Assembly: GCF_001417735.1 (NCBI RefSeq)
Contig: NZ_BBUZ01000023.1
Coordinates: 657,570 to 721,569 of the forward strand
Reading direction: 5' to 3'
DNA from: Streptomyces sp. NBRC 110028
GTDB lineage: Bacteria > Actinomycetota > Actinomycetes > Streptomycetales > Streptomycetaceae
DNA: 64,000 nucleotides
Part shown: piece after piece, positions 40,962 to 50,324 of the stretch
How positions within the stretch are numbered: the stretch's first letter is position 1
Layout of the letters: each line of letters opens with the position of its first letter
Program-made: the position numbers and the translations under genes
Notes under the pieces: generated by a model
The model's database searches: none
What the model saw: the letters and a program-made list of their open reading frames with translations, nothing else
What the model was told of the DNA's origin: nothing

Positions 40962-42961
40962 GCGGATGTCCTCGGGATCGTGTGCTGCCATGCGCGGTTG
41001 GCCACTGTCTCTCCGTTCGCCCGTGCCTCGACACTGCTGTCCATGATGAATTCCTCCGCCGTGGCACGCAGTTCGGTCGCGGTGTGGATCTCCGCGTCCC
41101 AGCCGTCGCGCCGCAGCCGGATCGTCCACCGCGAGCTTGCCACGGCCGACAGCGGGTCCTCGGAGCGGATGCGGTACGTCTCGCGGGCGCTCTCCTCGTA
41201 CCGCAGCCCGTCCGGATACGTGCGCGAACCACCGTAGTTGGGGTCCACATCCAGCACCCACTCGCCCGTGGCGACGTCATGGGTGACGGTGCGTTCCGGG
41301 CGGGGTTCGGCGGGGGCCTCCACGGTCACGGCCAGCGGCGGGGCCTGTTCGGGCTCCTCGAAGGTGATCGGCGCCCGCGCGGCGTCCGCGCCCGGGTCCC
41401 GTACCGGCAGCAGCAGCGCGCTCTCGCCGGGTTGTACGGTCAGCTGCCCGCGCTCGCCGTGCGGCCAGACCCACGGCCAGTACGCGTCGGAGACCGCGAC
41501 CCGGACCCGGTGCCCGGGCGGAAAGGCGTAGCCGGTCCCGTTCAGCTCGAACTCGACGTCCTCGTAACGCCCCGGCTCCCACTCCACGGCCTGCTCCCGG
41601 CCGTGCCGGGACATCAGGTTGAGCACACCGCGGGTGACGAGGGTGGACGAGCCGTCGGGCGCCACGTCGCAGACGCGCGCGATGACGTGGGCGCGCCGGG
41701 TCGCGCTGTCCAGCCGCAGCCGTACGCGGGGGCGGCCCAGGATCTCCACCCGCTCGGTGAGCGGCGCCGAGTCGAAGCACACCGAGCGGCCGTCCTCCTC
41801 CCGCTGGTCCGGCGGCAGATCGGTGGCGTTGCCGAAGGGGAAGTAGCGGCCCGCGTCGAGCCCGGTGTGCGGCGGGGACCGTACGATCACCGGCCCGTCG
41901 CCTCCCAGGGGGCGTTCGTCCCAGGTCACGGACGGGGCGGGCCAGGCGTCGTCGCCGACCCAGCGGCCGGGCATCGTCTCGTACGAGGTGGCGGGCGGCA
42001 CCGGGTCGTTGATCCAGGCCCGCAGCAGCGGCTCGTCCATCACCCCCGTGTCGGTGTCCTTCAGCCAGTGGTCCCACCAGCGCAGCGTCTCCTGGAGGAA
42101 CCCGATCGCCGGGCCCGGCGGCAGTCCCCGGTCCGGGTACTGGTGCGACCAGGGGCCGATCAGCCCGCGCACCGGCGCGTCGAGGTGCTCCACCAGGCGC
42201 AGCACGGTGTCCCGGTACGGATCGGCCCAGCCGCCGACCGCGAGCACGGCGGCGTCGATCGCCGCGTAGTCCTCGCACACGCTGCCGTGCCGCCAGTACG
42301 CGTCCCGCTCCTGGTGCGCGAGCCAGGTGTGCAGATACGGCTCCAGCGCGTCGAGCCGTTCCCGCCACATCGGCAGCCAGCGGTCCTCGCCGACGGAGGC
42401 GGGGTGCGGGGGGCGGGCGGTGAACGCGAGCATCGTGCCCGCCCAGGCGAGCATGTCGATGCCGAGGACGGCGCCGCCGATGTAGTGGACGTCGTTGTCG
42501 TAACGGTCGTCGGCGGAGCACACGGTGACGATCGCCTTCAGCGGCTCGGGGCGCAGCGCGGCGATCTGCAGCGAGTTGAACCCGCCCCAGGAGATCCCGA
42601 ACATCCCCACCTTGCCGGTGCACCACGGCTGCTCGGCCAGCCAGTTGACGACGTCCACGCCGTCGGCCAGCTCGGTCTCGTCGTACTCGTCGCGCATCAC
42701 GCCCTCGGAGTCGCCGCTGCCGCGCAGATCGACGCGTACGGAGGCGTAGCCGTGGCCGGCGTACCAGGGGTGACGCTGGGCGTCGCGGGGGGCGGTCCAG
42801 TCACTCTTGCGGTACGGGAGGTATTCCAGCAGGGCGGGTACGGGGGCGGTCTCCGCGTCCGTCGGCCGCCAGACGCGGGCGTGCAGCCGGGTCCCGTCGC
42901 GGGTCGGAATCCACACGTCCTCGACCCGCACGTCCCGGTCGAAGGCTTCCCTGTACCTCAC
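40958..42961 (-). CDS. CocE/NonD-family alpha/beta-hydrolase (S15 peptidase-like)
   Basis: 667-aa hydrolase with the alpha/beta fold, a helical cap and a C-terminal jelly-roll domain, as in cocaine esterase and X-Pro dipeptidyl peptidase. Nucleophile S124 lies in FGISWGG. Later GGWADPYRD and IGPWSHQYPD carry the expected Asp and His. The GTG start at 42961 follows GGGAGACAC; the GTG at 43033 would add a 24-residue tail upstream of that site. Intracellular; with the adjacent peptide-type ABC transporter it may split acylated peptides or esters after uptake. Confidence 0.9.
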   Translation of the reverse strand: MRYREAFDRDVRVEDVWIPTRDGTRLHARVWRPTDAETAPVPALLEYLPYRKSDWTAPRDAQRHPWYAGHGYASVRVDLRGSGDSEGVMRDEYDETELADGVDVVNWLAEQPWCTGKVGMFGISWGGFNSLQIAALRPEPLKAIVTVCSADDRYDNDVHYIGGAVLGIDMLAWAGTMLAFTARPPHPASVGEDRWLPMWRERLDALEPYLHTWLAHQERDAYWRHGSVCEDYAAIDAAVLAVGGWADPYRDTVLRLVEHLDAPVRGLIGPWSHQYPDRGLPPGPAIGFLQETLRWWDHWLKDTDTGVMDEPLLRAWINDPVPPATSYETMPGRWVGDDAWPAPSVTWDERPLGGDGPVIVRSPPHTGLDAGRYFPFGNATDLPPDQREEDGRSVCFDSAPLTERVEILGRPRVRLRLDSATRRAHVIARVCDVAPDGSSTLVTRGVLNLMSRHGREQAVEWEPGRYEDVEFELNGTGYAFPPGHRVRVAVSDAYWPWVWPHGERGQLTVQPGESALLLPVRDPGADAARAPITFEEPEQAPPLAVTVEAPAEPRPERTVTHDVATGEWVLDVDPNYGGSRTYPDGLRYEESARETYRIRSEDPLSAVASSRWTIRLRRDGWDAEIHTATELRATAEEFIMDSSVEARANGETVANRAWQHTIPRTSA

Positions 42962-43108
42962 GTGTCTCCCTTTTTTTGCGCCTGAACCGGCGCCGCTCTC
43001 GCGGACCGGGCTCTCGCCGTCGGGGTTCCTCAATTGATGGTTACGGCAACGAGCTGGGGCTCACCCACGACGGCGAACCCCCAAGGGGCACCCCGCTCGG
43101 CGTGAGGG
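42962..43108 (-). promoter_or_regulatory. Region between ABC operon end and the CocE gene
   Basis: 147 bases between the CocE start and the end of the ATPase gene, both on the minus strand. Palindrome TCAATTGA (43030-43037) and a poly-T/A stretch at 42971-42977 lie here; the palindrome is a modest candidate for the TetR site. Confidence 0.35.
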
Positions 43109-44833
43109 CTACGCATCCGCCGGCCGCCACCTGCGGACCCGGTGGCCGTCATCCAGCTCGTCCCAGACCTCGCCCGGTTCGGCGGCGTCGGACCAGTCGT
43201 CGGCCGCCTCGACGACCGCTTCGGCGTCCGGGTCGGGTTCGAGCGCGGCGGCCATCAACTGCCGCGTATACGGGTGGCCCGGAGCGGCGAAGACGGCGTC
43301 CGTCGGGCCCTCCTCCACCACCACGCCGTGCCGCAGCACCACCACCCGGTCGGCGATCCCCCGCACCACCGCCAGGTCGTGGCTGATGAAGAGGCAGGCC
43401 AGGTCGCGCTCGCGGCGCAGATCGTCCAGCAGGCGCAGCACATCGGCCTGGACGGACACGTCGAGCGCGGTGGTGATCTCGTCGGCGATCAGCACGTCCG
43501 GCTCACCGGCCAGCGCCCGCGCGATGCCGATGCGCTGCCGCTGCCCGCCGGAGAGCTGGGCGGGGAGCCGGTCGGCGAAGTCGGGGTCGAGGCGGACGTC
43601 GGAGATGAGCGCGCGGGCCCGCGAAGCCGCCTCGTCGCGTGAACCGGCGGCGCCGAAGAAGCGCAGGGGCCGCCGTACGGCGTCGCCGACCGAGCGTCGC
43701 GGGTTCAGCGACGTGTCGGCGTTCTGGAAGACGAGCTGGATCTTGCGCCGGAGCGCGAGGGGGCGCCGCCGCGCGGAGGCGCCCAGGTCACCGGGCGCGC
43801 CCAGGTCGCCGGGCTGGTGGGTCATCGCACCGCCCGAGGGGGCCCGGAGCCCGGCCAGCGCCCACGCCAGGGTGGACTTGCCGCTGCCGGACTCGCCGAC
43901 CAGGGCCAGCACTTCGCCGCGCCGCACCTGGAAGGAGACGCCGTGGACGGCGCGTGAGGAGCCGTAGTCGATGGTGACGTCCCGGACGTCGACGGCCCGC
44001 ACCGCGCCGGACGGCACCGGCCGCTTGGGCCGCACCTCCCGCGTGCCGTCGTCGCCGACGAGGGCGAGCCCGGTGTCGGACAGCCGGGGGACGCTGGCGA
44101 GCAGGCGGCGGGTGTAGGGGTCGGCGGGGGCGGCGAAGAGCCGCCGGGTGGGGGCGGCTTCGACGACCCGGCCCGAGCGCAGCACGCACACCTCGTCGGC
44201 CATCCGCGCGACGACGCCCAGGTCGTGGCTGACGAGGACGGCGGCGAGGCCGAGTTCGTCGCGCAGGGAGCCGACCAGGTCCAGGACGGAGCGCTGGGTG
44301 AGGACGTCGAGTCCGGTGGTGGGCTCGTCGAGGACGAGCACCTTGGGGCGGGCGGCGATGGCCATGGCGATGGCGACGCGCTGCTGCTGCCCGCCGGAGA
44401 GTTCGTGCGGGTAGCGGCGGGCGAGTTCGGCGGGGCGCGGCAGCCGGACCTGTTCGAGGAGGTCGGTGACGGGCACGTCGCCGCCGGCCTCGGCGATCTG
44501 CCGTCCGACGCGCATGGAGGGGGTGAGGGCCTGGCCCGCGTTCTGGGCGATCATGGCGACCGTGCCGCCGCGCAGCCGCCGCAGTTCGCGCGGCGGAAGG
44601 GCGAAGACGTCCCGCCCGTCGACGCGCACCGTACCGGCGGTGAGCCGTGAGCCGTGCCGCAGGTGGGCCAGCAGCGTCGCGGCGACGGTGGACTTGCCGC
44701 TGCCGGACTCGCCGACCAGGGCGAGGGTCTCCCCCGGCGACAGGTCGAAGCTCACGTCGTGGACGACGGGGATCTCCCCACCGCCGGACCGGTAGGCGAC
44801 ACCGAGATCTGTCACCGACACGATGGCGCTCAT
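43109..44833 (-). CDS. Fused double-ATPase of a peptide/nickel-type ABC transporter (DppD-DppF)
   Basis: 574-aa protein with two ABC ATPase modules. The first has Walker A GESGSGKST (about 41-49), signature ELSGGQQQRVAIAMA and Walker B VLVLDEPTTGLD. The second has GESGSGKSTL, QLSGGQRQRIGIARAL and LIADEITTALD (Walker B EIT rather than EPT). Such fusions replace separate DppD and DppF. The start ATG at 44833 overlaps the permease stop (ATGA). Last gene of a four-gene operon. Confidence 0.92.
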   Translation of the reverse strand: MSAIVSVTDLGVAYRSGGGEIPVVHDVSFDLSPGETLALVGESGSGKSTVAATLLAHLRHGSRLTAGTVRVDGRDVFALPPRELRRLRGGTVAMIAQNAGQALTPSMRVGRQIAEAGGDVPVTDLLEQVRLPRPAELARRYPHELSGGQQQRVAIAMAIAARPKVLVLDEPTTGLDVLTQRSVLDLVGSLRDELGLAAVLVSHDLGVVARMADEVCVLRSGRVVEAAPTRRLFAAPADPYTRRLLASVPRLSDTGLALVGDDGTREVRPKRPVPSGAVRAVDVRDVTIDYGSSRAVHGVSFQVRRGEVLALVGESGSGKSTLAWALAGLRAPSGGAMTHQPGDLGAPGDLGASARRRPLALRRKIQLVFQNADTSLNPRRSVGDAVRRPLRFFGAAGSRDEAASRARALISDVRLDPDFADRLPAQLSGGQRQRIGIARALAGEPDVLIADEITTALDVSVQADVLRLLDDLRRERDLACLFISHDLAVVRGIADRVVVLRHGVVVEEGPTDAVFAAPGHPYTRQLMAAALEPDPDAEAVVEAADDWSDAAEPGEVWDELDDGHRVRRWRPADA

Positions 44834-45747
44834 CAGGAGCCCTCCCGGATGCGGTCGACGCCCCACGCCTTGGACAGCCCGTCGGCGGCGAGGTTGAGCC
44901 CGACGACGAGGGTGGCCAGGGCGATGATGGGCGCGAGGCTGGCCAGCGGTACGACGGTGATGGCGGTGCGGTTCTCGGAGACCATGAGCCCCCAGTCGGG
45001 GGTGGGCGGGTCGGCGCCGAAGCCGAGGAAGGACAGCGAGGAGATCAGCAGCACGACCCATGAGGCGCGCATGGCGAACTCGACGCACACCACGTCGGTG
45101 ATGTTGGGCAGCACCTCGCGCCGCAGGATCGCCCACGTCCCCTCCCCGCGGGCGCGCGCCGCGGTGACGTAGTCCTGGGGCACGACGGCGAGCGCGGCGG
45201 CCCGCACGACGCGTACCACCTGGGGGACGCAGATGACGCCGATGGCCAGCACGATCACCCCGGAGCCGGTGCCCAGCGCGGTGACGATGACCAGCAGGAC
45301 GAGGATCGCGGGGATGGACAGCACCGCGTCCAGGATCCGCATCAGCACATCGTCCAGCCAGCCGCCGCGCAGGGCGGCCGCGCAGCCGAGGACGGTGCCG
45401 AGCGCGATGGTGAGGAGGGTCGCGGTGACGGAGACGCCCAGCGCGTACCGCCCGCCGTACAGCACCCGGGTCAGCACGTCGCGCCCGTATTGGTCGGTGC
45501 CCGCCCAGTGGTCGGCGCCGGGCCCGAGCAGCGCGTGCGAGGCGTCGCCGACGGTGGGGTGGTACGGGGTGAGCAGCGGGGCGAGCAGCGCGATCACGAG
45601 GTGGACGGCGACGATCGCGAGCCCGATGGCGGCGGGGCGGGAGGTGCGTACGGTGCGCCAGGCGCGGGCGGCGGCGGAGCCGGGGACCCCTGATCGGGCG
45701 GACGGTGCGGGAACGGGGGCCGCGGCAGGCGTCTTCAGCGCGTTCAA
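44833..45747 (-). CDS. ABC transporter permease, DppC type
   Basis: 304-aa permease of the oligopeptide/nickel family with an N-terminal DppC tail, six membrane helices and the EAA-like loop DYVTAARARGEGTWAILRREVLPN. Start is the TTG at 45747, with GGGAGGAACCG just upstream, overlapping the DppB stop codon (TTGA). Confidence 0.9.
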   Translation of the reverse strand: MNALKTPAAAPVPAPSARSGVPGSAAARAWRTVRTSRPAAIGLAIVAVHLVIALLAPLLTPYHPTVGDASHALLGPGADHWAGTDQYGRDVLTRVLYGGRYALGVSVTATLLTIALGTVLGCAAALRGGWLDDVLMRILDAVLSIPAILVLLVIVTALGTGSGVIVLAIGVICVPQVVRVVRAAALAVVPQDYVTAARARGEGTWAILRREVLPNITDVVCVEFAMRASWVVLLISSLSFLGFGADPPTPDWGLMVSENRTAITVVPLASLAPIIALATLVVGLNLAADGLSKAWGVDRIREGS

Positions 45748-46712
45748 CGGTTCCTCCCTCCTCGGGTGCGGAGCTTGGGGTTGAGGGCCATGGAGCCGAG
45801 GTCGGCGGCGAGGTTGCAGACGACGTAGACGACGGCGCTGATGAGGGCGATGGCCTGGATGACGGGCAGATCGCGGTTCTGCACGGAGGTGAGCAGCAGC
45901 TTGCCGATGCCGGGGTAGTTGAAGACGTTCTCCACGACGGCGACGCCGCCGATCAGCCAGGCCACGTTGAGCGCGATCACATGGAGGGTGGGCAGCAGCG
46001 CGCCGGGGAGGGCGTGCCGGGTGACCACGCGCCAGGTGGACAGCCCCTTCAGCCGCGCGGTGGTGACGTATTCGCCGGCCATGACGTCGATGACCGACGT
46101 ACGGGCCATCCGCACGATGTACGCGGCCATCACGATCGCGAGCGAGGCGGCGGGCAGCCAGACGGCGGGGAGCAGTTCGCCCGTGGAGGCCCCCGGCCCG
46201 TACAGCACCACGGCGGGCAGCACGGGCACGGCGACGGAGAAGACGAGCACCAGCAAGGTGGCCACGACGAATTCGGGGATGGACATCCCGACCAGGCTGA
46301 CCGTGGAGATCACATGGTCGGGCCAGCGGTCGCGGTAGAGCCCGGCGAGGATGCCGAGCACGAGCGAGCCGGTGACCGCGAAGAGGACGGTGACGACGGC
46401 GATGAGGGCGGAGTTGCCGAGGTACTGGGCGACCTCGCCGCCCACCGGCTTGGTGGTGACCAGCGAGGTGCCGAAGTCGCCGTGCAGGGCGCCCTTGATC
46501 CAGTCGGCGTAGCGCTCCCAGGCGGGCTGGTCGAGCCCCATCTGCTTGCGCAGCGCGGACACCGCGTCGGGGGTGGCGTCCTTGCCGAGCACCTGGGTGG
46601 CGACGTCGCCGGGCAGCGCCTGGACGGCCAGGAAGACCATGACGGAGGAGAGCAGCAGGGTGCCGAACGCGGCGACGACGCGGCGGGCGATGAAGGTGAA
46701 CACGCGCCTCAC
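45744..46712 (-). CDS. ABC transporter permease, DppB type
   Basis: 322-aa permease with the DppB N-terminal helix and periplasmic-type domain, five further membrane segments, and the loop GEYVTTARLKGLSTWRVVTRHALPG. GTG start at 46712 behind GAAGGGGG and overlapping the substrate-binding gene stop codon (GTGA); a second GTG at 46703 is possible. Confidence 0.9.
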   Translation of the reverse strand: MRRVFTFIARRVVAAFGTLLLSSVMVFLAVQALPGDVATQVLGKDATPDAVSALRKQMGLDQPAWERYADWIKGALHGDFGTSLVTTKPVGGEVAQYLGNSALIAVVTVLFAVTGSLVLGILAGLYRDRWPDHVISTVSLVGMSIPEFVVATLLVLVFSVAVPVLPAVVLYGPGASTGELLPAVWLPAASLAIVMAAYIVRMARTSVIDVMAGEYVTTARLKGLSTWRVVTRHALPGALLPTLHVIALNVAWLIGGVAVVENVFNYPGIGKLLLTSVQNRDLPVIQAIALISAVVYVVCNLAADLGSMALNPKLRTRGGRNR

Positions 46713-48325
46713 GCCCCCTTCAGGCCGATGCCGCGGTAGTCGAACTCGAAGCCGTGCTCGGCGTAGCCGCGCACCTTCCGGGAGATGCCGGTGAGCCGGT
46801 CGGCGAACATCGGGGTGATCGCCCCGCCCCGCTCGATCACCAGGGTCTGCGCCTGCCCGTACAGCTCGCGGCGGCGGCTCCCGTCGGTCTCGCGGCGGGC
46901 CCGGTCCAGGAGCGCGTCGAACTCCTTGTCCGACCAGGCGGTCTCGTTGTAGGAGGAGCCGCCGCGGAAGACCTGGTTGAGGAGTTGGTCGATGGGGCGC
47001 CCGGTGTACCAGTAGGTGGCCATGAGCGGCTTCTTCATCCAGATCTGGGTGTAGTACGAGTCGGCGGCCGCGGTCCTGATCCGGACGCGGATCCCGGCGC
47101 GGGCCGCGGACTCCTGGTAGGCGAGGGCCATGGGCGTGAAGATCGGGTCGTAGGAGGACGTGTAGAGGTCCACCGCGAGCCGTTCGTGTCCGGCCCGCTT
47201 GAGCAGTTGGCGCGCCCGCTCGGGGTCGTGGGCGGGGTGGGCAGCGACGTGGGCGGGGTCGTTCGGCGGTACGGGGTTGTCCCAGCCGAGCGTGCCCGCG
47301 CCCTGGAGGGCGACCTTCCGGATGTGCTCGGGGTCGTAGGCGAGCTTCATGGCCTGCCGGACCCGCACGTCGGTGAAGGGCTTCTCGGTGGTGAGCATCG
47401 GCAGTACGTACCACTGCGCGTTCTTCGACCGGGCGATCGTGGCGCGGCTGGAGGCGGCGACGACGCGGGCGGTGGCGAAGTCGAGGTTGGTCTGGGAGAG
47501 CAGGTCGACCTGGCCGGCGAGCAGGGCGTTGGCCCGGGCCTGCATGTCGGCGACGGAGAAGAAGTCGATGGCGTCCAGCACCGGGCGCCCGGCCCAGTGG
47601 TCCTCGTACGCCACGACCCGGCCGGGTCCGGCGGAGGCGAAGGAGGCCAGTTTGAAGGGGCCGGTGCCGATGCCGGTGCGGCCGATCGAGCGGGCGCTGC
47701 CGTCGGGGATGACGTAGCAGTTGTAGTGGGTGAGCAGGCTGGGGAACTCGGCGTGCGGGCTCTTCAGCGGGACCACCAGGGTGTGCGCGTCGGGGGTGCG
47801 CAGCCGCTTCGGGTCGACGAGCGGCGCGAGCACCGGGCCCTGCGGGGAGGCGGTCGCGGTGGCGAGGATGTGCCGCAGGGTGTAGGCGGCGTCGGCGGAG
47901 GTGAGGGCGGAGCCGTCGTGGAAGGTGACGCCGCGGCGCAGCCGGAAGGTCCAGGTGGTCGCCTTGGCGTCGGGCTCCCAGGATTCGGCGAGGTCGGGGG
48001 CGACCTTGCCGTCCTTGCCGACGCGGACGAGCCGGTTGTAGAGGGCGCCGAGGTATTCGTACGCGGACAGCGCGCTCGCCGGGTCCAGGGTCTCGGCGTC
48101 GGAGGCGGGCGGCCGGGCGATGCGCAGGGTGCCGCCGCGGTCGGGGCGCCCGGCCGGGCCGCTGGTGGGCACGGCCTCGGTCGGGGACGCGGACGCGGCA
48201 CCCGAGCAGCCGGTCAGCAGGGCGGATCCGGCGAGGGCGCCGCCGCCCGCGGCGGCCGCGGCGAGCACCGACCGCCGGGGTATCCGGGCCGCCCCGGGGT
48301 CTGTTCGGTGGGAGGTCTCGGACAT
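46709..48325 (-). CDS. Tat-exported lipoprotein, peptide/nickel ABC transporter substrate-binding protein
   Basis: 538-aa family 5 solute-binding protein. The signal has a twin-arginine start (RIPRRSVLAAAAAGG) and a lipobox LLTGC, so it is a Tat lipoprotein. The mature domain shows RRGVTFHDGSALTSADAAYTL and DVRVRQAMKLAYD, hallmark motifs of OppA/DppA proteins. ATG at 48325 with GGGAAGG ten bases before. First gene of the operon; likely carries peptides or related compounds to DppB/DppC. A palindrome sits just upstream (48351-48366). Confidence 0.9.
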   Translation of the reverse strand: MSETSHRTDPGAARIPRRSVLAAAAAGGGALAGSALLTGCSGAASASPTEAVPTSGPAGRPDRGGTLRIARPPASDAETLDPASALSAYEYLGALYNRLVRVGKDGKVAPDLAESWEPDAKATTWTFRLRRGVTFHDGSALTSADAAYTLRHILATATASPQGPVLAPLVDPKRLRTPDAHTLVVPLKSPHAEFPSLLTHYNCYVIPDGSARSIGRTGIGTGPFKLASFASAGPGRVVAYEDHWAGRPVLDAIDFFSVADMQARANALLAGQVDLLSQTNLDFATARVVAASSRATIARSKNAQWYVLPMLTTEKPFTDVRVRQAMKLAYDPEHIRKVALQGAGTLGWDNPVPPNDPAHVAAHPAHDPERARQLLKRAGHERLAVDLYTSSYDPIFTPMALAYQESAARAGIRVRIRTAAADSYYTQIWMKKPLMATYWYTGRPIDQLLNQVFRGGSSYNETAWSDKEFDALLDRARRETDGSRRRELYGQAQTLVIERGGAITPMFADRLTGISRKVRGYAEHGFEFDYRGIGLKGA

Positions 48326-48350
48326 GGACGGGGCGCCTTCCCGGCTCGTT

Positions 48351-48387
48351 TCGTTCAGCTGAACGATTGGGTGAGGTGCGTGAACGA
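48351..48387. promoter_or_regulatory. Palindromic operator upstream of the ABC operon
   Basis: Perfect 16-bp palindrome TCGTTCAGCTGAACGA (48351-48366), 26 bases before the substrate-binding gene start. A second copy of its half, TGAACGA, lies at 48381-48387, exactly 21 bases (two helical turns) away. Regulator unknown. Confidence 0.6.
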
Positions 48388-48437
48388 TAGTCATCGGTTC
48401 CGCCCAGGCCAACCCCTCTTTCGCGAAAATTAACGGG

Positions 48438-48455
48438 GGTAACTCACTCGTTACC
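48438..48455. promoter_or_regulatory. Inverted repeat upstream of the aminotransferase gene
   Basis: GGTAAC-N6-GTTACC, perfect 6-bp arms, about 117 bases upstream of the aminotransferase start in the divergent gap. Candidate site for a dimeric regulator. Confidence 0.4.
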
Positions 48456-48571
48456 GATGAGCACGGAAGGGGGCGCGACGCGCCCGGCCGGACCCGGGAG
48501 CGATCCCGTACACCGTCCACGTGGCGAAAAACACCGAGCGTGGCCGGATGCTCCGCCGTAAGGTGGCCGAC

Positions 48572-49783
48572 ATGCAGGTGATCCAGTCCACGAAGCTCGC
48601 CAACGTCTGCTACGAAATCCGTGGCCCGGTTCTCGAGGAGGCGATGCGACTGGAGGCAGCGGGTCACCGCATCCTCAAGCTCAACACCGGCAACCCGGCG
48701 ACCTTCGGTTTCGAATGCCCGCCGGAGATCCTCGAGGACATGCTGCGCAACCTCGGCGGCGCCCACGGCTACGGCGACGCCAAGGGCCTGCTCTCCGCCC
48801 GGCGCGCGGTGATGCAGCACTACCAGACCCAGGGCATCCACCTCGACGTCGAGGACATCTTCCTCGGCAACGGCGTCTCCGAGCTGATCCAGATGTCGAT
48901 GCAGGGGCTGCTGGACGACGGCGACGAGGTCCTCGTCCCCTCCCCCGACTATCCGCTGTGGACCGCCTCGGTCTCGCTCGCCGGCGGCACGGCCGTCCAC
49001 TACCGCTGCGACGAGCAGGCGGACTGGCTGCCGGACCTCGCCGACATCGAGCGCAAGGTGACCGACCGCACCAAGGCGATCGTCATCATCAACCCGAACA
49101 ACCCGACGGGCGCCGTCTACAGCGAAGAGATGCTGCGCGGCATCACCGACATCGCCCGCCGCCACCAGCTGATCGTCTGCTCCGACGAGATCTACGACAA
49201 GATCCTCTACGACGGCGCCACCCACACCCCGACCGCCGCGATCGCCCCGGACCTGCTGACGCTGACGTTCAACGGGCTCTCCAAGGCGTACCGCGTCGCG
49301 GGCTACCGCAGCGGCTGGCTCGCGGTCTGCGGCCCCAAGGCCCATGCCGCCAGCTACCTGGAGGGGCTGACGATCCTCGCCAACATGCGGCTGTGCGCCA
49401 ACATGCCCGCCCAGCACGCGGTGGCCACCGCCCTCGGCGGCCGTCAGTCGATCAACGACCTGGTGCTCCCGGGCGGACGGCTGCTGGAGCAGCGCGACAC
49501 GGCGTACGAGCTGCTGACCCAGATCCCGGGCGTGAGCTGCGTGAAGCCCAAGGGCGCGCTGTACGCGTTCCCGAAGCTGGACCCCAAGGTCTACAAGATC
49601 AAGGACGACCGGCAGATGGTGCTCGACCTGCTGCGGACCGAGAAGATCATGATCGTGCACGGTACGGGCTTCAACTGGCCGGAGCCGGACCACTTCCGCA
49701 TCGTCACCCTCCCGGCGAAGAAGGACCTGGCCGACGCGGTGACCCGGATCGGGCGGTTCCTCGACGGCTACGGCCAGCCCTGA
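48572..49783 (+). CDS. Fold-I PLP aminotransferase (AlaA-like)
   Basis: 403-aa aminotransferase of class I. Conserved motifs: LNTGNPA, NPNNPTGAVYS, CSDEIYDKILYDG, and the PLP lysine in FNGLSKAYRVAGYRSGW with the substrate-binding arginine in PDHFRIVTLP. By similarity to E. coli AlaA (YfbQ) it would make alanine from pyruvate and glutamate. The ATG at 48572 (MQVIQSTK) follows AAGGTGG and matches usual homologues; the GTG at 48521 is unlikely. Single gene. Confidence 0.9.
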   Translation: MQVIQSTKLANVCYEIRGPVLEEAMRLEAAGHRILKLNTGNPATFGFECPPEILEDMLRNLGGAHGYGDAKGLLSARRAVMQHYQTQGIHLDVEDIFLGNGVSELIQMSMQGLLDDGDEVLVPSPDYPLWTASVSLAGGTAVHYRCDEQADWLPDLADIERKVTDRTKAIVIINPNNPTGAVYSEEMLRGITDIARRHQLIVCSDEIYDKILYDGATHTPTAAIAPDLLTLTFNGLSKAYRVAGYRSGWLAVCGPKAHAASYLEGLTILANMRLCANMPAQHAVATALGGRQSINDLVLPGGRLLEQRDTAYELLTQIPGVSCVKPKGALYAFPKLDPKVYKIKDDRQMVLDLLRTEKIMIVHGTGFNWPEPDHFRIVTLPAKKDLADAVTRIGRFLDGYGQP

Positions 49784-49839
49784 GCCAGATCCCGTGACCG
49801 GATATCTGTAGAAGGCTCAACTTTAGACGCCGTCCAAGT

Positions 49840-49872
49840 TAGGATGGCCTCCTGAACGTTTGGAGGCCATCC
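49840..49872 (+). promoter_or_regulatory. Inverted repeat over -10, start site and ribosome site
   Basis: GGATGGCCTCC (49842-49852) and GGAGGCCATCC (49862-49872) are perfect 11-bp inverted copies with a nine-base centre. The right arm contains the GGAGG ribosome site and ends one base before the ATG at 49873. The left arm overlaps TAGGAT (49840-49845), a good Streptomyces -10 box, so the repeat may be a DNA operator or, if transcription starts further upstream, a hairpin hiding the ribosome site. Confidence 0.7.
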
Positions 49873-50283
49873 ATGTACGAGCCGATCCGCACCAAGTCGG
49901 TCCACACCATGGCCGAGCCCCAGCCCGATTTCCCGCACCGCTCCCGCGAGGAAGAGCTGGACATTCGGCTCGCCGGACATCTGACCGCGCTGCTGACCGT
50001 GACCGACGAGTTGCGGGCCCTCACCCCGGACCCGGCCTTGGACGAGGCCGCCGAGCGCCTGGCCGGCCAGGTCGTACGGCTGCGCGACGGCCGCGCCCCG
50101 CTGCGCGCCGCCCCCACCACGGCCGCCGCCGACCCGGCCCATGTCGCCGCCCTCCACCAGCGCGCCCACACCCTGGCGGGCTGGGCCCTGGTCATCGCCA
50201 CCTCGCGCGAGGACACAGCGGCCACCGCGCTCACCGCCGAGCGCCTGGAGGCGCACACGGCGGCCCTCGGCGTCGCCGCCTGA
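49873..50283 (+). CDS. Small conserved unknown protein
   Basis: 136-aa soluble protein. Residues 1-30 are polar (MYEPIRTKSVHTMAEPQP); the rest is helical and Ala-rich (LAGHLTALLTVTDELRALTPDPALDEAAERLAG). I do not know a function. The start is fixed by the overlapping GGAGG. It is followed by the macro-domain gene after 41 bases. The inverted repeat across its control region suggests tight regulation. Confidence 0.75.
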   Translation: MYEPIRTKSVHTMAEPQPDFPHRSREEELDIRLAGHLTALLTVTDELRALTPDPALDEAAERLAGQVVRLRDGRAPLRAAPTTAAADPAHVAALHQRAHTLAGWALVIATSREDTAATALTAERLEAHTAALGVAA

Positions 50284-50324
50284 CGTTCGGGACGGACCGA
50301 CCGGCCGTGGCCCACGATGGAGCC

